A DNA stretch of 64,000 nt, taken from Tuctoria greenei. Lineage: Eukaryota > Streptophyta > Magnoliopsida > Poales > Poaceae. The position numbers and the translations under genes were made by a program. The notes under the pieces are model-generated. The model had not been told where the DNA came from, searched no databases, and saw nothing but the letters and a program-made list of their open reading frames with translations. The DNA is taken from NCBI GenBank assembly GCA_036927565.1, contig JAYESD010000001.1, positions 9,238,001 to 9,302,000 of the forward strand. Reading direction: 5' to 3'. This document shows, one piece after another, positions 11,951-24,215 of the stretch; within the stretch, counting starts at the first letter, position 1; every line of letters starts with the position of its first letter.

Positions 11951-14263
11951 GACTCTACCATGTTTTGGTGGATGGAGGCGCGGTGTTCAACCTCCTCAGC
12001 TTCGCGGCCTTCATGAAGCTCCAGCTCAACCTCTCGGACCTTCAGCTCTCACGCCCATTCTCTGGAGTAGGTTCGAGTGCTATCACACCTCTTGGATCGA
12101 ATACTTTACCCGTGACCTTCGGGACGCAAGACAACTACCGGTCTAAGAATGTTTGATGTGGCTCATATCAACCTACCCTTCAACGCGATCCTAGGCAGGC
12201 CACCCTATATAGGTTCATGGCCGTAGTCCACTATGGCTACCTCGTGTTGAAGACGCCGACTCCTTCAAGCGTCCGACGGATCCGAGGGGACCGCACTGTT
12301 GGGATCACTACGCTGGAAGAATTTCATGTGCTTTCTACAGCGCAAGAAGAAGAATTCGGCAAGGAGCAAGCTGCTCAACCTCCGACCTAACGTTAGCATG
12401 GCTCATCTTCTGCACCTCGTGTGCAACCAAGCGGTGACACCGATGTTCCTGTCAAATTCGTCCAAATTGTTTATGATGCCAACCAGACTAACCGTATATC
12501 GGGAGGTCTGGGTGACAAATAGGAACTCGTGCTCATCACTTTCCTCTGTCCAAATGTCAACATGTTTGCATAGCAACCGTCACAGATGCCTGGAATCCCT
12601 AGGGAGGTGATCGAGCACCGTCTGAAGATATACCCCGATGTATGCCTGTACAACAAAAGCCCCAGAAGCAATCTGCTGAGCGGAAAAACTTCATCGGACA
12701 AGAAGTCAAGAAGCTGCTTGATGCTGGATTCATCCGGGAGGTTCACCAACCACGGTGGCTGGCAAACCCAGTTGTTGTACCAAAGACCGGCGGGAAACTT
12801 CAGATGTGCATCGACTACACTACATTGAATAAGGCATGCCCCAAAGACCTATTTTCATTACCTAGAATAGATCAGATAGTGGATTCTACCTCCGGGTGTG
12901 AATTACTGTGTTTCTTAGATGCATATTCTGGATATCATCAAATTCCAATGTCTAAGGAAAATGAAGAGCATACTGCCTTCATTACAGTAGATGGGTTGTA
13001 CTGTTACACAACTATGCCTTTTGGTCTTAAAAATGCTGCCTCAACTTTTGTGTGAGCCATGCACAAAACCTTTGGGGGGATGATTAGGGATATGGTGGAA
13101 GTCTACGTCAATGACATCGTTTTAAAGGTGAAGAACTAGAAATCACTCCTAGACAATCTCCAAGCTATCTTCGACAAGCTCCATCTGACGCGCACGAAGC
13201 TCAACCCAGACAAGTGTGTCTTTGGGGTTAGCTCCGGGAAGCTCCTGTGTTTCTTGGTGACCCACCGAGGAATTGAGGCAAATCCAGCAAAGATTAAATC
13301 CATTGAAGAGATGCGGCCTCCAACCCGTATCAAGGAGGCCCAAAAGCGAACTGGGTGTCTAGCTTCGCTCAGTTGATTCATTTCAAGGCTGGCAGAGCGG
13401 GCGCTACCCTTCTTCAAGCTGTTGAGGAAGTTTAGGCCATTCCATTGGTCTGAAGAAGCAGAAAAGGCATTCCAGGAGCTCAAGCAATTCCTCACCACAC
13501 TACCAATCATGGTAGCTCCAGAGCCTGGTGAGTCTCTTCTGCTTTACATCGCTGCAACTATGGAGGTTGTCAGCATGGTTCTAGTTGCGGACAGACCAAA
13601 AACATCTTAACCTCAGGAGCTTAGACCCCTCTGGGAGGGTCCGGAGCTACCTGAAGGCAAGTCTGGGTCCCAGCCCCCAGGCACAGATCCTAACGGCAAG
13701 ATGCATGTGGATCAACCTCCCTCATCTGAGGGAGTACCCACTCAAGAATAAGAAGGTTCGAACCCCTTCGGGAGGGTACGGGTTGATGAAAAAGAAGCTT
13801 CAGATCCCTTTGAGAGGGTCTGAATTGTCCAACGACGGGTATACTTCATCAGCGAGGTATTACACGATGCCAAGACTTGGTATATTGAGGTGCATAAGCT
13901 GTTGTACGCAGTTCCTATTGCCTCAAGGAAGCTTCGTCACTACTTCCAAGCCGACAAGATTTCAGGGGTGACTTCTTATCCACTGCGAGCTATTTTACAT
14001 AATCCCAATTCTACGGGAAATATCGCCAAGTGGGCAGTGGAGTTGGCGAAATTTGACCTCGAATTCTTGCCCTGACATGCGATCAAGAGTCAGGCGTTGG
14101 CTGACTTTGTGGCAGAGTGGACACGTTCTTCATTAACTCCAGGGGGCCTCGATGAGCAGAAGCCAGAACCTAAGGTCCCGATCTTCACCAAACTTCGATG
14201 ACTCCGTGCAGAAGCAGGGGCCGAAGCTGGAATCCTTCTCGTCGCTCCGAGCGGGGAGAAGGT
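11951..14263 (+). pseudogene. Gypsy-B protease, RT and RNase H remnants
   Basis: The protease region has a V-D-G-G motif near 11965. The RT is open from 12642 to 13055 with the fingers and palm motifs of Gypsy-C. The catalytic YVDD box reads YVND (AAT at 13110-13112), which would abolish polymerase activity. An in-frame TAG at 12520-12522 matches the same stop in Gypsy-C (30408-30410). The first RNase H follows (about 13510-14060), with a Pro/Ser/Gly-rich insert at 13615-13830, then the first codons of the second RNase H up to the deletion junction. Confidence 0.82.
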
Positions 14264-14559
14264 CACAATCTCGTCGAGAAGTACACAATCTCGTCGGGGC
14301 TTTCCTTCTTGAAGGGGAGCTTGCTAAGGCGAATCGAGTTGTTGAAGGAGTCACTCGACCACCCCATGTAGGTGCGGACTCTCGATAACTCTTCGTCACT
14401 CTTGATCTGGCTGCGAGGAAGACCCAACTGCATCACCACAAAGTGAATCATAAATGGAAGAAAGGTTGCAAGGGCGGAGAGCTCTAAGCACAAGATCATA
14501 TGGACGTGTAAAGAGTTCTCTCCCTGTAAAGACTTTCTCCCTTTAGTAAGCCTTCGCAA
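14264..14559 (-). pseudogene. Gypsy-B antisense accessory gene, N-terminal fragment
   Basis: The minus-strand frame 14559-14263 aligns with the N-terminus of the antisense protein of Gypsy-C (38803 downward). Both share a Met-[QE]-L-G-L start, an acidic helix, an R-x-Y/L-M-G-W-S segment and a K-E-x-x-x-E-[IM]-V-Y-F-S motif. The rest has been deleted. Its presence in two diverged copies shows the antisense gene belongs to the family and is not an accident of one copy. Confidence 0.72.
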
Positions 14560-14960
14560 CGCTAGGATGAAAACCTCCAGACCCGAATCTCAAATGACCT
14601 TGTCAATGACAAGGGGGCCCGGGTCCACTTCGTTAAAAAAGTCGCACCAGATGAATTGTTGTCATGATGGGAAGTTGAAAGCCCGAGGATGGCAGCCTGA
14701 CAGGGCTACAAAGATTACGCTGGGTAACGATATGAATTTTGTATTGGGAATCAGCGAAATTCAATTGCGTGAGATTTGCACGCCAGAATCCCACTCACCA
14801 TATCAAGAAGAGCCACGAGGCGATGGCATAAATGCAAGTCGTCGTCCCAACTGCCCATGAAAAGACTTTGAAGCCGCAACGCAGGAATCAATGATGGCCT
14901 CACCTCTAGTAGCATAACCTCTACCTAAGGACCTCTCCCTGAGGTGGGCCCGGGGGCCAC

Positions 14961-15789
14961 TGTCGGTACCCTGCGTATCGGGTACCCCCTGACACCACAA
15001 GCAAAGATGAGGAGTTCCTATGTCCAAGTGACAGACGTTCAAAGGGGATACGCACCCCGCGTAACCGAACCTACCTTCCTCCTTAGGGTAGCTCCGGTGG
15101 AGTCACGAATCCAGAAGAGCCGGACCTGCCTCCCTCGTTTGGATAGCTCTGTGGCTACCACGTACCCTGCAGAGCCGGACCTACCTCCCTCCTCAGAGAA
15201 GCTCCAGCACTACCACGTGTCCAACGACACCGGACCTATCCCCCAGTAGAGGAAATCTCTGAAGCTTCCACGTGTCAATGTTCGAACCTACGTCAGCATC
15301 GGGAAGACTGCAGGATGTCCAACAGCATAGACATTCAAGGGCTATCAATTAGCCGTTACAAGACTTGGTTAATGTGTCATTAATGTCATATTAATGATGC
15401 ACGATCAGAGGAATATCAAGGCTGATAACGTTATCATTAAGGCACATTATCACACAATTAATTGTCGTTAACACTATAGATCGTGTACAGGGTAGTTAAT
15501 TCAGCCGGGACCACTTGTCGGCCCAAGCTCGAACTGTAACGGCCAGTCCTTAGCTATAAAAGGGTTGGGACTGCATGGTAGAAAGCATCCGATCTCAACT
15601 GATGTCAAGCCATCCACACTCATATAATCAACACACACCCCATGGAGTAGGATATTACGCTCAGGCGACCCGAACCACGTAAAATCATCGATGTTCACCT
15701 CTTATTTGGATCTTGACTCACGCCCCAACCGAATACGAACCTCCGCGGACTACGTTTTAGTAGTACCGGGAGAAGTGTCCTAGTCCACA
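14961..15789 (+). repeat. 3' LTR of Gypsy-B (about 829 bp)
   Basis: Starts TGTCGGTACC directly after the GGGCCCGGGGG tract (polypurine region, about 14946-14956), exactly as in Gypsy-C. A TATAAAAG box lies at 15555-15562. The 3' edge is the least certain part. The last clear match to the Gypsy-C LTR is GGGAGA near 15770, and I place the end at CCACA (15785-15789), a decayed form of CCGACA. The flanking 5-mer would be ctttg. Confidence 0.8.
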
Positions 15790-17772
15790 CTTTGACATTC
15801 ATCATCTGAGATAATCATTTTTGAGCCTTTGGCAGATCTTGTTTGCTTTATGGCCTGCTGCACTGGTAGTTCCAATCCATCAGTCATCTCCTGGTTTTGA
15901 ACATCCTGCTCCATCATGCCTATCATGGGTATATTTGTTTCAATCTCCCTGTCAGTCTCTTGAATGAATACATTAGAAAATCCTTTGTCAGTTAGACCAA
16001 AAGCAACATTGAGAGTTCTCTTTGTTGACTTGGGTTCCTTTCCCATGTCCCTAATTTTAGTTGCGATAAACCGAAGCACTGCATTTGAGGTTTATGCATC
16101 AGTTCAGGGACCAATTTGCCTTGTTCAGGCACCTCTTCTATTCTAGGGACAGCTCCTCCATTATCATCTGAGTAGAGTTCCTTCTTGGAACCACTGATTC
16201 TTACAACTGATCCTTCCTCCAGCAGGGCTTGCTCTTGATTGTTGAATTCAGTGACCGCGATAGTTAGCTCCTCATTTTTTTATCACATCCCCAGGGATGT
16301 AGCAGACTCCTTTTGTTCTTCGGTGTGGACCTCCATCTTCCAAGGTCATGCGTGGGGAAATGAATCTCAGAGGATTGATGGTCAAGTTGGCCATTCTATC
16401 TAGCTCAAGGGCTGTTGATCGGTGAATTGGGGGAAATGTGAGGGGTTCATTGGAAGCTCCGAGGAGGGATATAAGCATCTGAGTGGGAGGTAAATAGGCA
16501 GGTGAGCCAACTGCAGCAGTTATTGCTTTGCTCAATTCTCCCATCTTGTTGCTTTTTAACTCCTCGTGTATCGAGCCTAACGCCGCCCTGTCTTGAGTAG
16601 TTTTATTTGATAGACTTGAATTCGTCGACTTAACTCTCCATTGTGTCGCTTCAGATTTTTTTCTTTATAAAGCAAAATTTTCTCTGATACCCGTAGTTGT
16701 AACAAAATAAGCAACGGATTCGCCCATTGCACTTTCGAGCTACATGTCCCCAAGATAAGCATTTAAAGCACTTTGGTTGTTGCCTGATAACAGGATCAGT
16801 AGAGATTCGCCTTAGCTTCGTGGCCTGTGACTTATAATTACTTCCCAAATCTCTTTTAAGATTCTGAAAAACTCGTTGAAGCGGAATGTCTTCCGAATTT
16901 GAATTTGAATTTAAAGTCAAGTAGGGCCTTTTGGGGACCGTTATTCCTTTAGGAATCCACATTTTCTGAACCTGAGAAATTCCATTTTTATGGATTATCT
17001 TCGTACCATGTTGGATATCCTGTAGAGAAATATACTTATTTGCATGATCTTCCAGAAAAGAGCCCCTTTTCAGGTTTTCTGAGAATTTTGTTGAACCAAA
17101 TATTTTTTGGTTCCTGGTGTTCAATTGGGAAGGACAGCTGCCCAAACTTCAGCATTTTGTAATCAACTATTCTCTGGACATTTGATGCAACTGTGGGTAA
17201 ATTTCTTTCTTAGGAGAATCCTGAATTAATTTGTCGCAAAAGGTGACCTTCTTGCCCTTCCTCTGCTCTGCTAGATGTCTTCTCGGGGATCTTAAGGTTC
17301 TTTTGTTCTGAACGAGAATACAACTGTCCTGTTCTTCTTTTTCCCATTTCTTATATTCAGTTTGCCAACGATCTCCACTATTTCGCCATAAGGAGAAGTG
17401 AACCTCAAAGCAATTAGTAATGAATTTTCTCATTGAGTATATAAGAAGACCCACATGTTTATTTGCTACCGAAATCCGATAATGATGATCTTGGAGATAA
17501 GTAACATGAAAACCATCCGGAGTCCCTCCCAATATACAGTGAATGGCATAGCTATCTGATTTACCCGTCAGACGGAAGGTATATCTTTTGAAGACAGCTA
17601 ATAAGAAAAATCAACCATCTGGGTTTGATGAAGCATGATAAACAACGGACCCAAATATAGAAAAGACTTTCCGTTGAAAGTATTGACCCTTAGAGAAGTC
17701 CCAAGAATGAACTAACTGTGAGAGTTGCTGATCTTGCTCAAGCTCAAGATACTTACCTGGGCCTCTATCCAT
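15790..17772 (-). pseudogene. LINE-type ORF1 (nucleic-acid-binding protein), 3' truncated by Gypsy-B
   Basis: The minus-strand ATG at 17772-17770 opens a frame with a stop about 53 codons in (near 17610). Open segments then run 17532-17167, 17145-16651, 16544-16272 and 16079-15780, with breaks between them. Near 16770-16680 there are two zinc knuckles in a row: a normal C-x2-C-x4-H-x4-C, then one with Tyr in place of His. This double-knuckle layout after a 'gag-like' N-terminal domain is typical of ORF1 of grass non-LTR elements. No endonuclease or RT is present in the window. An alternative is a stand-alone zinc-knuckle retrogene. Confidence 0.6.
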
Positions 17773-18167
17773 GATATTGTGATCAAGATCTTACATTAGA
17801 ACATAACAGAGATAAGGAATTCAAATCATAATCATGATAGAGAGGTGCAGAAGATATTTCCAATATTTCTTGGAGATCGCGAGCCAGAAGACCAATATCC
17901 AACATAAAGTGATTAAGATTGCAGAAGACCAAGAGAGAAGAAGTGAAGAAGATACTCTGCAGGATGAACACTCTCGCTGGAGCAGGAGATGGACGCCATT
18001 GCCGGAGTGGTGACCGGCGGAAGAGTGACGCTCTCGCTCTCGCTCTCTCGCAAAGACCTCTCATCTCAGGAAGAAGCTCCTGCTCCTGCTCACAAATGGC
18101 ATCATTCTACTTCAATGAACAATAATGTTCTGATTATACTATTGTATTTACATATTATGAACGACTG
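17773..18167. other. Leader upstream of the LINE ORF1
   Basis: The sequence next to the ORF1 start on the minus strand, probably its 5' untranslated region. It contains a GC-rich segment (about 17980-18110) with a short CTCTCG repeat. No gene is supported; the open frames here are short and overlap on both strands. Confidence 0.4.
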
Positions 18168-18345
18168 TGAAAGGGGGCTTAGCCTAGTGGTTAAGTACTC
18201 TAAGTAGTACTACTCAGGTTCTGAGTTGATTACCGGTGAGAGCGAATTTCAGGTCGAATTTCACAATATTAACTACAGATACTCTACAGTGAAGTCGTGG
18301 ACACTGGATCTGGGGTGCACATATGAAAAATGTGTCGTATAGTTG
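18168..18345 (+). repeat. Candidate SINE-like sequence with tRNA-type promoter
   Basis: Around 18180 the sequence reads TAGCCTAGTGG, a good match to the pol III A box. About 46 bases on, GGTTCTGAG resembles a decayed B box. The surrounding text (GTGAGAGCGAATTTCAGGTCG) looks like the tRNA-related head of grass SINEs. No clear A/T tail or target duplication was found, so the limits are approximate. Confidence 0.35.
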
Positions 18346-18557
18346 GTTTATGAAGCACGGTCCACAATCGTGTCCTTAGTCATCCAATTATCTTCGCGTT
18401 GCTCTAGACAATAGGTTGTGAGTGTATGCATTTGTACTCGCTTGTAATAAATTGGTCATAACCTTCTTGTTGCGGAGGCTCGAGACTTTACCCATCATCT
18501 AAAAATATTTATGAATGGCTGAGATGTACCTCAAGTCATCATTAGCTATGGTTTACA
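18346..18557. other. Unassigned sequence before Copia-2
   Basis: No ORF or repeat recognised. It ends with ttaca (18553-18557), the left target-site duplication of Copia-2. Confidence 0.5.
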
Positions 18558-19063
18558 TGTAGGGAAATCGGTGGTACGCTACTCTAGTAACTCTACCGCA
18601 TCACCCAGGAAACATGCGAGTACAGAGGTCATAGATCATTACCACTAGATGCGCAGCGCAGCGGAACGTAGATGCGCGTCGGGTAGGGGAAGTAGATGAT
18701 CTCGTTCATCTCCTCCTCGTCCTCGTCACAGCAGCAGGTAGACGATCACGATCGTCGTAGCTGATCAGCGCAGCAGTAGCAGCAGCGCCTCCACGGAGTC
18801 CACACGTACGGAGAAGAACACTGTGCGCCGGTGTGCTAGCACCGCGCGCGCAGTAAGGGTCTCGGCGTGAGGCCTTCGAGGGGTGGAGGCTAGGGCTATC
18901 ACGTGGTGGGATGATTAACCCCTAACCCTACCCCTCATATTTATAGGCGTACTAATGGGATTTTAGGTTGCAAGCCCATTAGTACCCTAATTGCTTATGG
19001 ATCAAATATCCAATAGGCTTCAACCCGAATTGTTATGATTGCCTCTTGGGCACATCACCAACA
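18558..19063 (-). repeat. 3' LTR of Copia-2 (506 bp)
   Basis: On the minus strand it begins TGTTGGTGATGTGCCC (from 19063) and ends CCCTACA at 18558. A TATAAATA box lies at 18945-18938. A purine-rich AAGTGAGAGAT tract sits just outside at 19064-19075 and serves as the polypurine primer region. The split 5' LTR has the same length and aligns by eye with scattered substitutions. Confidence 0.95.
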
Positions 19064-20029
19064 ATCTCTCACTTGCACTAGAGACAATCATCTAGCCAAG
19101 ATTTTCGATATTCTAACTCCTTAAAACCCATTAGGTTCATGTGCAGTCGGTTGTGAATGGAAACTATTTCCAACAAGTCAGTAGAGGTACCTAGCAGGAC
19201 ATACTGACTCCCGAATGTACATAAAGATCATATCGGTCGAACCTAGATACATTCAACATGCTAACCCGTTTGCCTCACGATACCAGTCAAGCTCAAGGCG
19301 AGATGCGTGCCATCCTTGTGATAGCTCGACCATTCACTCGATCAAATAGTGGATTCATTTCGTGAATAGCTTTTAGTCACTGTGATTAACCGTTAATCAC
19401 CTTGGCATGGCCATGCACTTTCAAATCCAACTATTTCGAGGGGTCCAGAGATATCTCTCCTGTTATTAAGGAGGGGCAAATCCCATCTTGATCCGCGCAC
19501 ATCCCATTCTATGTTTCATTATATACCCGAAGACTACTTTTATGACTATCCAGTTACAGAGTAGCGTTTGGTAGTCTCAAAGTACACAACTACGCATAGT
19601 GATAAACAATGGCGATCTCAGGTCTAAGGATCTAGCAGGTGTATCACTCAATACCAACTGATGGCACATATGGAAATAACAATCCCAGCAGTATCTTGGA
19701 GTGGGTCAATCAAACACCATGTTCACTAACATGTGTTCACATTATTAATTTGATATCTCTATATCTATGATCCGTGAAACATGATCATTAATTAATACAT
19801 GTGCTAGTCTATATGCAATCATTATCTCATATAATGATATAGACTAGGGATCATCTAGAGTAACATTACTTTTAACAAAGAGTTTCACGAACAAGTCACA
19901 TACTTGATGATCAATGTAAATAATGATTACTCATATAACAATTTATTTAATAGTACATAAACATAGTTGTGACACAAGTCTCCCACTAGACATTATGATC
20001 ACTGATGTAAGTATCTAATACCCATAGAT
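19064..20029 (-). other. Copia-2 non-coding stretch between RNase H and 3' LTR
   Basis: About 970 bases, AT-rich, with no long frame on either strand. Such 3' leaders are common in plant copia elements. No accessory ORF is visible here. Confidence 0.6.
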
Positions 20030-22766
20030 CCCGTGTGTGTCTCATGCTTTGATTATGGAAGAGGCTTTGTCAACGGATCTGCAACATTCAATTTTGTGTG
20101 CACCTTGCATATCTTCACATCACATCGGTCGATGATCTCTCGAATGAGGTGATAGCGTCGTAGTATGTGTTTGGATCATTTGTGTGATCTAGGCTCATTT
20201 GCCTGTGCGATGGCTCCACTATTGTCACGGTAGAGATCCACAGGACTGGACGCGCTAGGAACAACACCCAACTCAGAAACAAATTTTCTGATCCAAACAG
20301 CTTCCTTTGCAGCTTTAGAAGCTGCAATATACTCCGCCTCTGTGGTTGAATATGTTACTATATCTTGCTTGGAACTTTTACAGCTCATTGCCCCTCCATT
20401 GAGGCAGAATACAAAATCGGATTGTGATCTAAAATCATCCTTATTAGTTGGAAGCTGACATCGGTGTAACCTTTTACAACGGGCTCTTCTTCACCTCCAA
20501 ACACTAAGAATGTATCCTTAGTTCTTCTTAAGTAATTAAGGATGTTTTTGACAACGGTCCAATGAGCCTCACCAAAATCTGATTGATACCTGCTCGTGAT
20601 ACTTAGAGCATAAGATACAGCTGGGCGTGTACATAACATGGCATACATGATGGATCCAATAGCCGAAGCATAAGGAATCGCTCTCATCCTCTTTTGCTCA
20701 TCAGGTGTCGAAGGACACTGACTCTTGCTTAGAGTAATGCCATGTGATATTGGCAAGAAACCTTTCTTGGAATCTTGCATATTAAACCGATTAAATATCT
20801 TGTCAATATATGGATCTTGGTTTAATCCAATTAGCCTTTTAGATCTATCTCTATAGATCTTTATGCCCAAAATATATGTTGCCTCTCCTAAATCCTTCAC
20901 TGGGAAACTTTTTCTTAATGAGGATTTAACATCATCAAGCATTGGAATGTCATTTCCGATCAATAATATGTCATCTACATATAGGACCCGAAATACATGT
21001 GCACTCCCACTAAACTTCTTGTAAATACAAGGTTCTTCTACGTTCTTGATGAAACCAAACCTTTTGATTACTTCATCAAAACGCAGATTCCAACTCTGAG
21101 ATGATTGCTTCAGCCCATAGATGGACTTTTGAAGCTTGCATATTTTACTAGCATTTTTAGGATCGACAAAACCCTCAGGTTGTGTCATGTACACATCCTC
21201 AGTCAGACTTCCATTAAGAAAGGTTGTTTTGACATCCATCTGCCATATTTTACAATCAAAATATGCAGCAATTGCTAGAAGAATCTGAACAGACTTAAGC
21301 ATTGCAACGAGTGAGAAAGTTTCATCATAATCAACACCTTGAATTTGTTTGAAACCTTTCGCCACCAATCGCGCTTTATATATGTGAACATTTTCATCTA
21401 TATCAGTCTTTTTCTTGAAAATCCATTTACAATCGATAGGTCTCACACCTTCGATTGGATCAACCAAGTTCCAAACTTGATTCTCATGCATGGATTCAAT
21501 TTCAGATTCCATGGCTCCAAGCCATTTTTCAGAGTCGAGTCCCTCCATTACTTCTAGGTAGGTCGTAGGCTCATTATTATCCAATAATACCATGTCATGC
21601 TGCTCCATGGTTAGAAGCGTTAACTTTTCAGTCACACGACGTGCCCTTGTAGACCTTCGTGGGGCTGGTGTTTCATCAACTGGTTGCACAACATCTTGTA
21701 CATCCTGTATAGGATTAGTGGGTGCTGAAACATTTTCAGATATTTCTTGAATTTCTTCAAGATGCATCTTGCTCCTACTAACTCCTTTTGAGAGAAACTC
21801 TTTCTCCAAGAAGACACCATTGCGAGCAGTAAACACTTTACCCTCTGCTTTATTATAAAAATAATATCCTTTGGTTTCCCTAGGATATCCCACAAAGAAG
21901 TATTTGTCTGATTTTGGAGTGAGTTTGTCTGACGTCAAACGTTCAACATAAACATCACATCCCCAAACTTTGAGGAAAGACAATCCGGAATTTTTCCCGG
22001 TCCACATCTCATATGGTGTCTTCTCAACAGACTTAGTTGGGACTCTATTTAGTGTAAATGCAGCGGTTTCAAGAGCATAACCCCAAAAGGATAGTGGAAG
22101 ATCTGCTTGGCTCATCATCGACCTAACCATGTCCAACAAGGTTCAGTTCCTCCGCTCAGACACCTCATTCCATTGAGGCGTTCCCGGTGGAGTCAACTGT
22201 GGAATAATTCCACATTGTTTCAAATGATCATAAAATTCATGGCTCAAATATTCACCCCCACGATCAGATCATAGAAGTTTAATTGTCTTGGCCAATTGAT
22301 TTTGTACTTCGTTCTGAAATTTTTTGAACTTTTCAAAGGATTCATACTTGTGCCTCATTAGGTAGACATAACCATATCTACTAAAGTCATTGGTAAATGT
22401 GATGAAGTACTGAAAACCACCTCTGGCAATTGAACTCATTGGTCCACATACATCTGTATGTATAAGTCCCAACAAAGCAGTCGTCCTCTCACTTTGACCA
22501 GTGAAGGGTGCTTTGGTCATCTTCCCAAGCAAACAAGATTCGCATGTGTCAAGTGATTCAAAATCAAATGAGCTTAGTAAACCATCTCTATGGAGTTTTT
22601 CAATGTGTTTCTCATTTATATGACCTAAGCGATAATGCCAAATAAAAGTGTGATTTAGATCATTTCGTCGAGCCCTTTTGGTATTAATGTTACAGACAGT
22701 TTTATCCTCAAGATCAAGGATATTTAATCCATTCACCAATGGACATTGAGCATAGAAAATATTATT
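20030..22766 (-). pseudogene. Copia-2 pol: integrase, RT and RNase H
   Basis: The segment 22739-22269 carries the GAG-pre-integrase region (H-x-R-L-G-H, then C-x2-C) and the start of the integrase core. It stops at TGA 22271-22269, where an arginine codon is expected. A second TGA at about 22142-22140 also falls in an arginine position. The 584-codon frame 22139-20385 holds the integrase C-terminus and the RT with intact YVDD (about 20975-20960). A frameshift near 20440-20390 moves RNase H (TEAEYIA motif, about 20345-20320) to other frames, ending near 20030. Confidence 0.9.
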
Positions 22767-22771
22767 GTAAT

Positions 22772-24215
22772 TGTAAGGATCGAATGCCCAAGAGGGGGGT
22801 GAATTGGGTTTCTTTTCGAAAATTAAAGCAATGAAACTTAATTACTAAAAGCCCAATTCCCTATGCAAACAACCTATGCATTCAAGTGAATAGTAACTTT
22901 GCGGTATAAGAAATGCATAAGTGCAAGGAGAGAGGAAGAAAGCGCAAACTCCCGAGGAGACAAGAAGACACGGAGATTTATCCCGTGGTTCGGCAAGATC
23001 GTCAAGATCTTCCTACATCCGCGTTGTGGCACCCACCAAAGGGTATAGCCACTCCCAAGTCACTGAGACCAGGGATCTTCACTATACTTCTTTGTTTGCT
23101 AACCTCGGCAAGGTGGAGCTCAAGCCTTGTATAAGTTGGATCCTCCGGGCTTCCACAATCGTCTTGGCAAGCTCCAGAAGGTTCTCTCCAATACAATCAC
23201 CAAGGGATACTCCCTTACAGCTCTCACTATACTAGAGACTCCAATCACTAAGAATGGAAACACACAAGCACTATCTCTAGCAAGTTCTAGCCTATCTCTT
23301 GGTGTGTGAGTGGTGTAGATGATGTAGAAGTGTTAGCTCAACGTCTTGAATGCTTGAGAATGTGTAGAGTAGCTCTGGTTGTCAAGACTTGTCGAATAGA
23401 CTGGTTGAAGGGGTATAAATATCCAGCCTCCACGAAATAGCCGTTGGAAAAGTAGGCTGACATCACTGTTCTGCGAGCACCAGATGATCCGATGCTCCCA
23501 CTTCGGTTATCATCGGTCAAATCCAAATTAGCTTATGTCACTGTGTCAGATATGACCGTTGTTAGACCGATGTTACCCTTGCCTTCTCATCGGATGATCC
23601 GGTGGTACTTCATCCAGAATTGGTTCAGAATTGATGCTTACTGGAGTGATTGACCGATGTGTTTATAGTTGTACATCGGATGGTCCGGTGTTACACTTGG
23701 TCCAGGGATATTGCTTACTGTACTGATGGACCGATATAACATGTCCTTCATCATCGGATGATCCGGTGAGTACTTAGTTCTGAGGTCTTCTTCTTCTGCT
23801 GAACCAACTCGACTGATGTTTTATTTTCTGGAAATATCGGTTGATCCAGTGAGTTGATTTTGTTTGCTTCGAGTTGTTCTAAGTGATTCTTTTGGAATTT
23901 GCTCGATTGACCTCTTAGACATTGGTTGGAAATATTCTTCTGATGATTATCAAGCATTTAGTGCTGTCAATTTTGGTTGAATAATTTTGACATGTGAGCT
24001 TTTACTTCTAATCTTCATAAACATTGATTGATCTCATAGAATGATTGTTTAGGGGTCTCCAATTATATCCAATGAGCAGTAGATGATATTCATATAGATT
24101 TCATTTGAGTGTGATGAGTGATATGGGAGACCTTGCATCCACAAATTCATTAGTAAAATCCAATGGTTGTCATTAATCACCGAAACCATACCTCATGGGG
24201 GCCTAGATGCTTTCA
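22772..24215 (-). repeat. Solo LTR of a SIRE/Opie-like copia element (1444 bp) inside Copia-2
   Basis: Bounded by perfect gtaat duplications (22767-22771 and 24216-24220). On the minus strand it begins TGAAAGCATCTAGG and ends CA; no internal element sequence is present. It therefore looks like the product of recombination between two LTRs. It carries dispersed copies of CGGATGATCCGGTG near 23582, 23688 and 23756, and the GAGGGGGGTGAAT motif at about 22791. A related LTR, in the other orientation, is at 61467-61893. Confidence 0.93.

Larger units (their letters stand above)
10115..15789 (+). mobile_element. Gypsy-B: decayed, internally deleted relative of Gypsy-C
   Basis: Plus-strand gag, protease, RT and RNase H remnants collinear with Gypsy-C are followed directly by a piece of the antisense accessory gene and a 3' LTR. 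The integrase and most of the antisense gene are missing (junction at 14264-14296). Copia-1 sits in the leader at 10114/10115; the 5' LTR must lie left of the window. The 3' end abuts a LINE-like ORF1, whose frame is cut there, so Gypsy-B inserted into that older element. Confidence 0.88.

Noticed and set aside
18168..18345. Genuine tRNA gene
   Set aside because: The B box is poor and no cloverleaf with anticodon arm could be drawn; a SINE-like remnant fits better.
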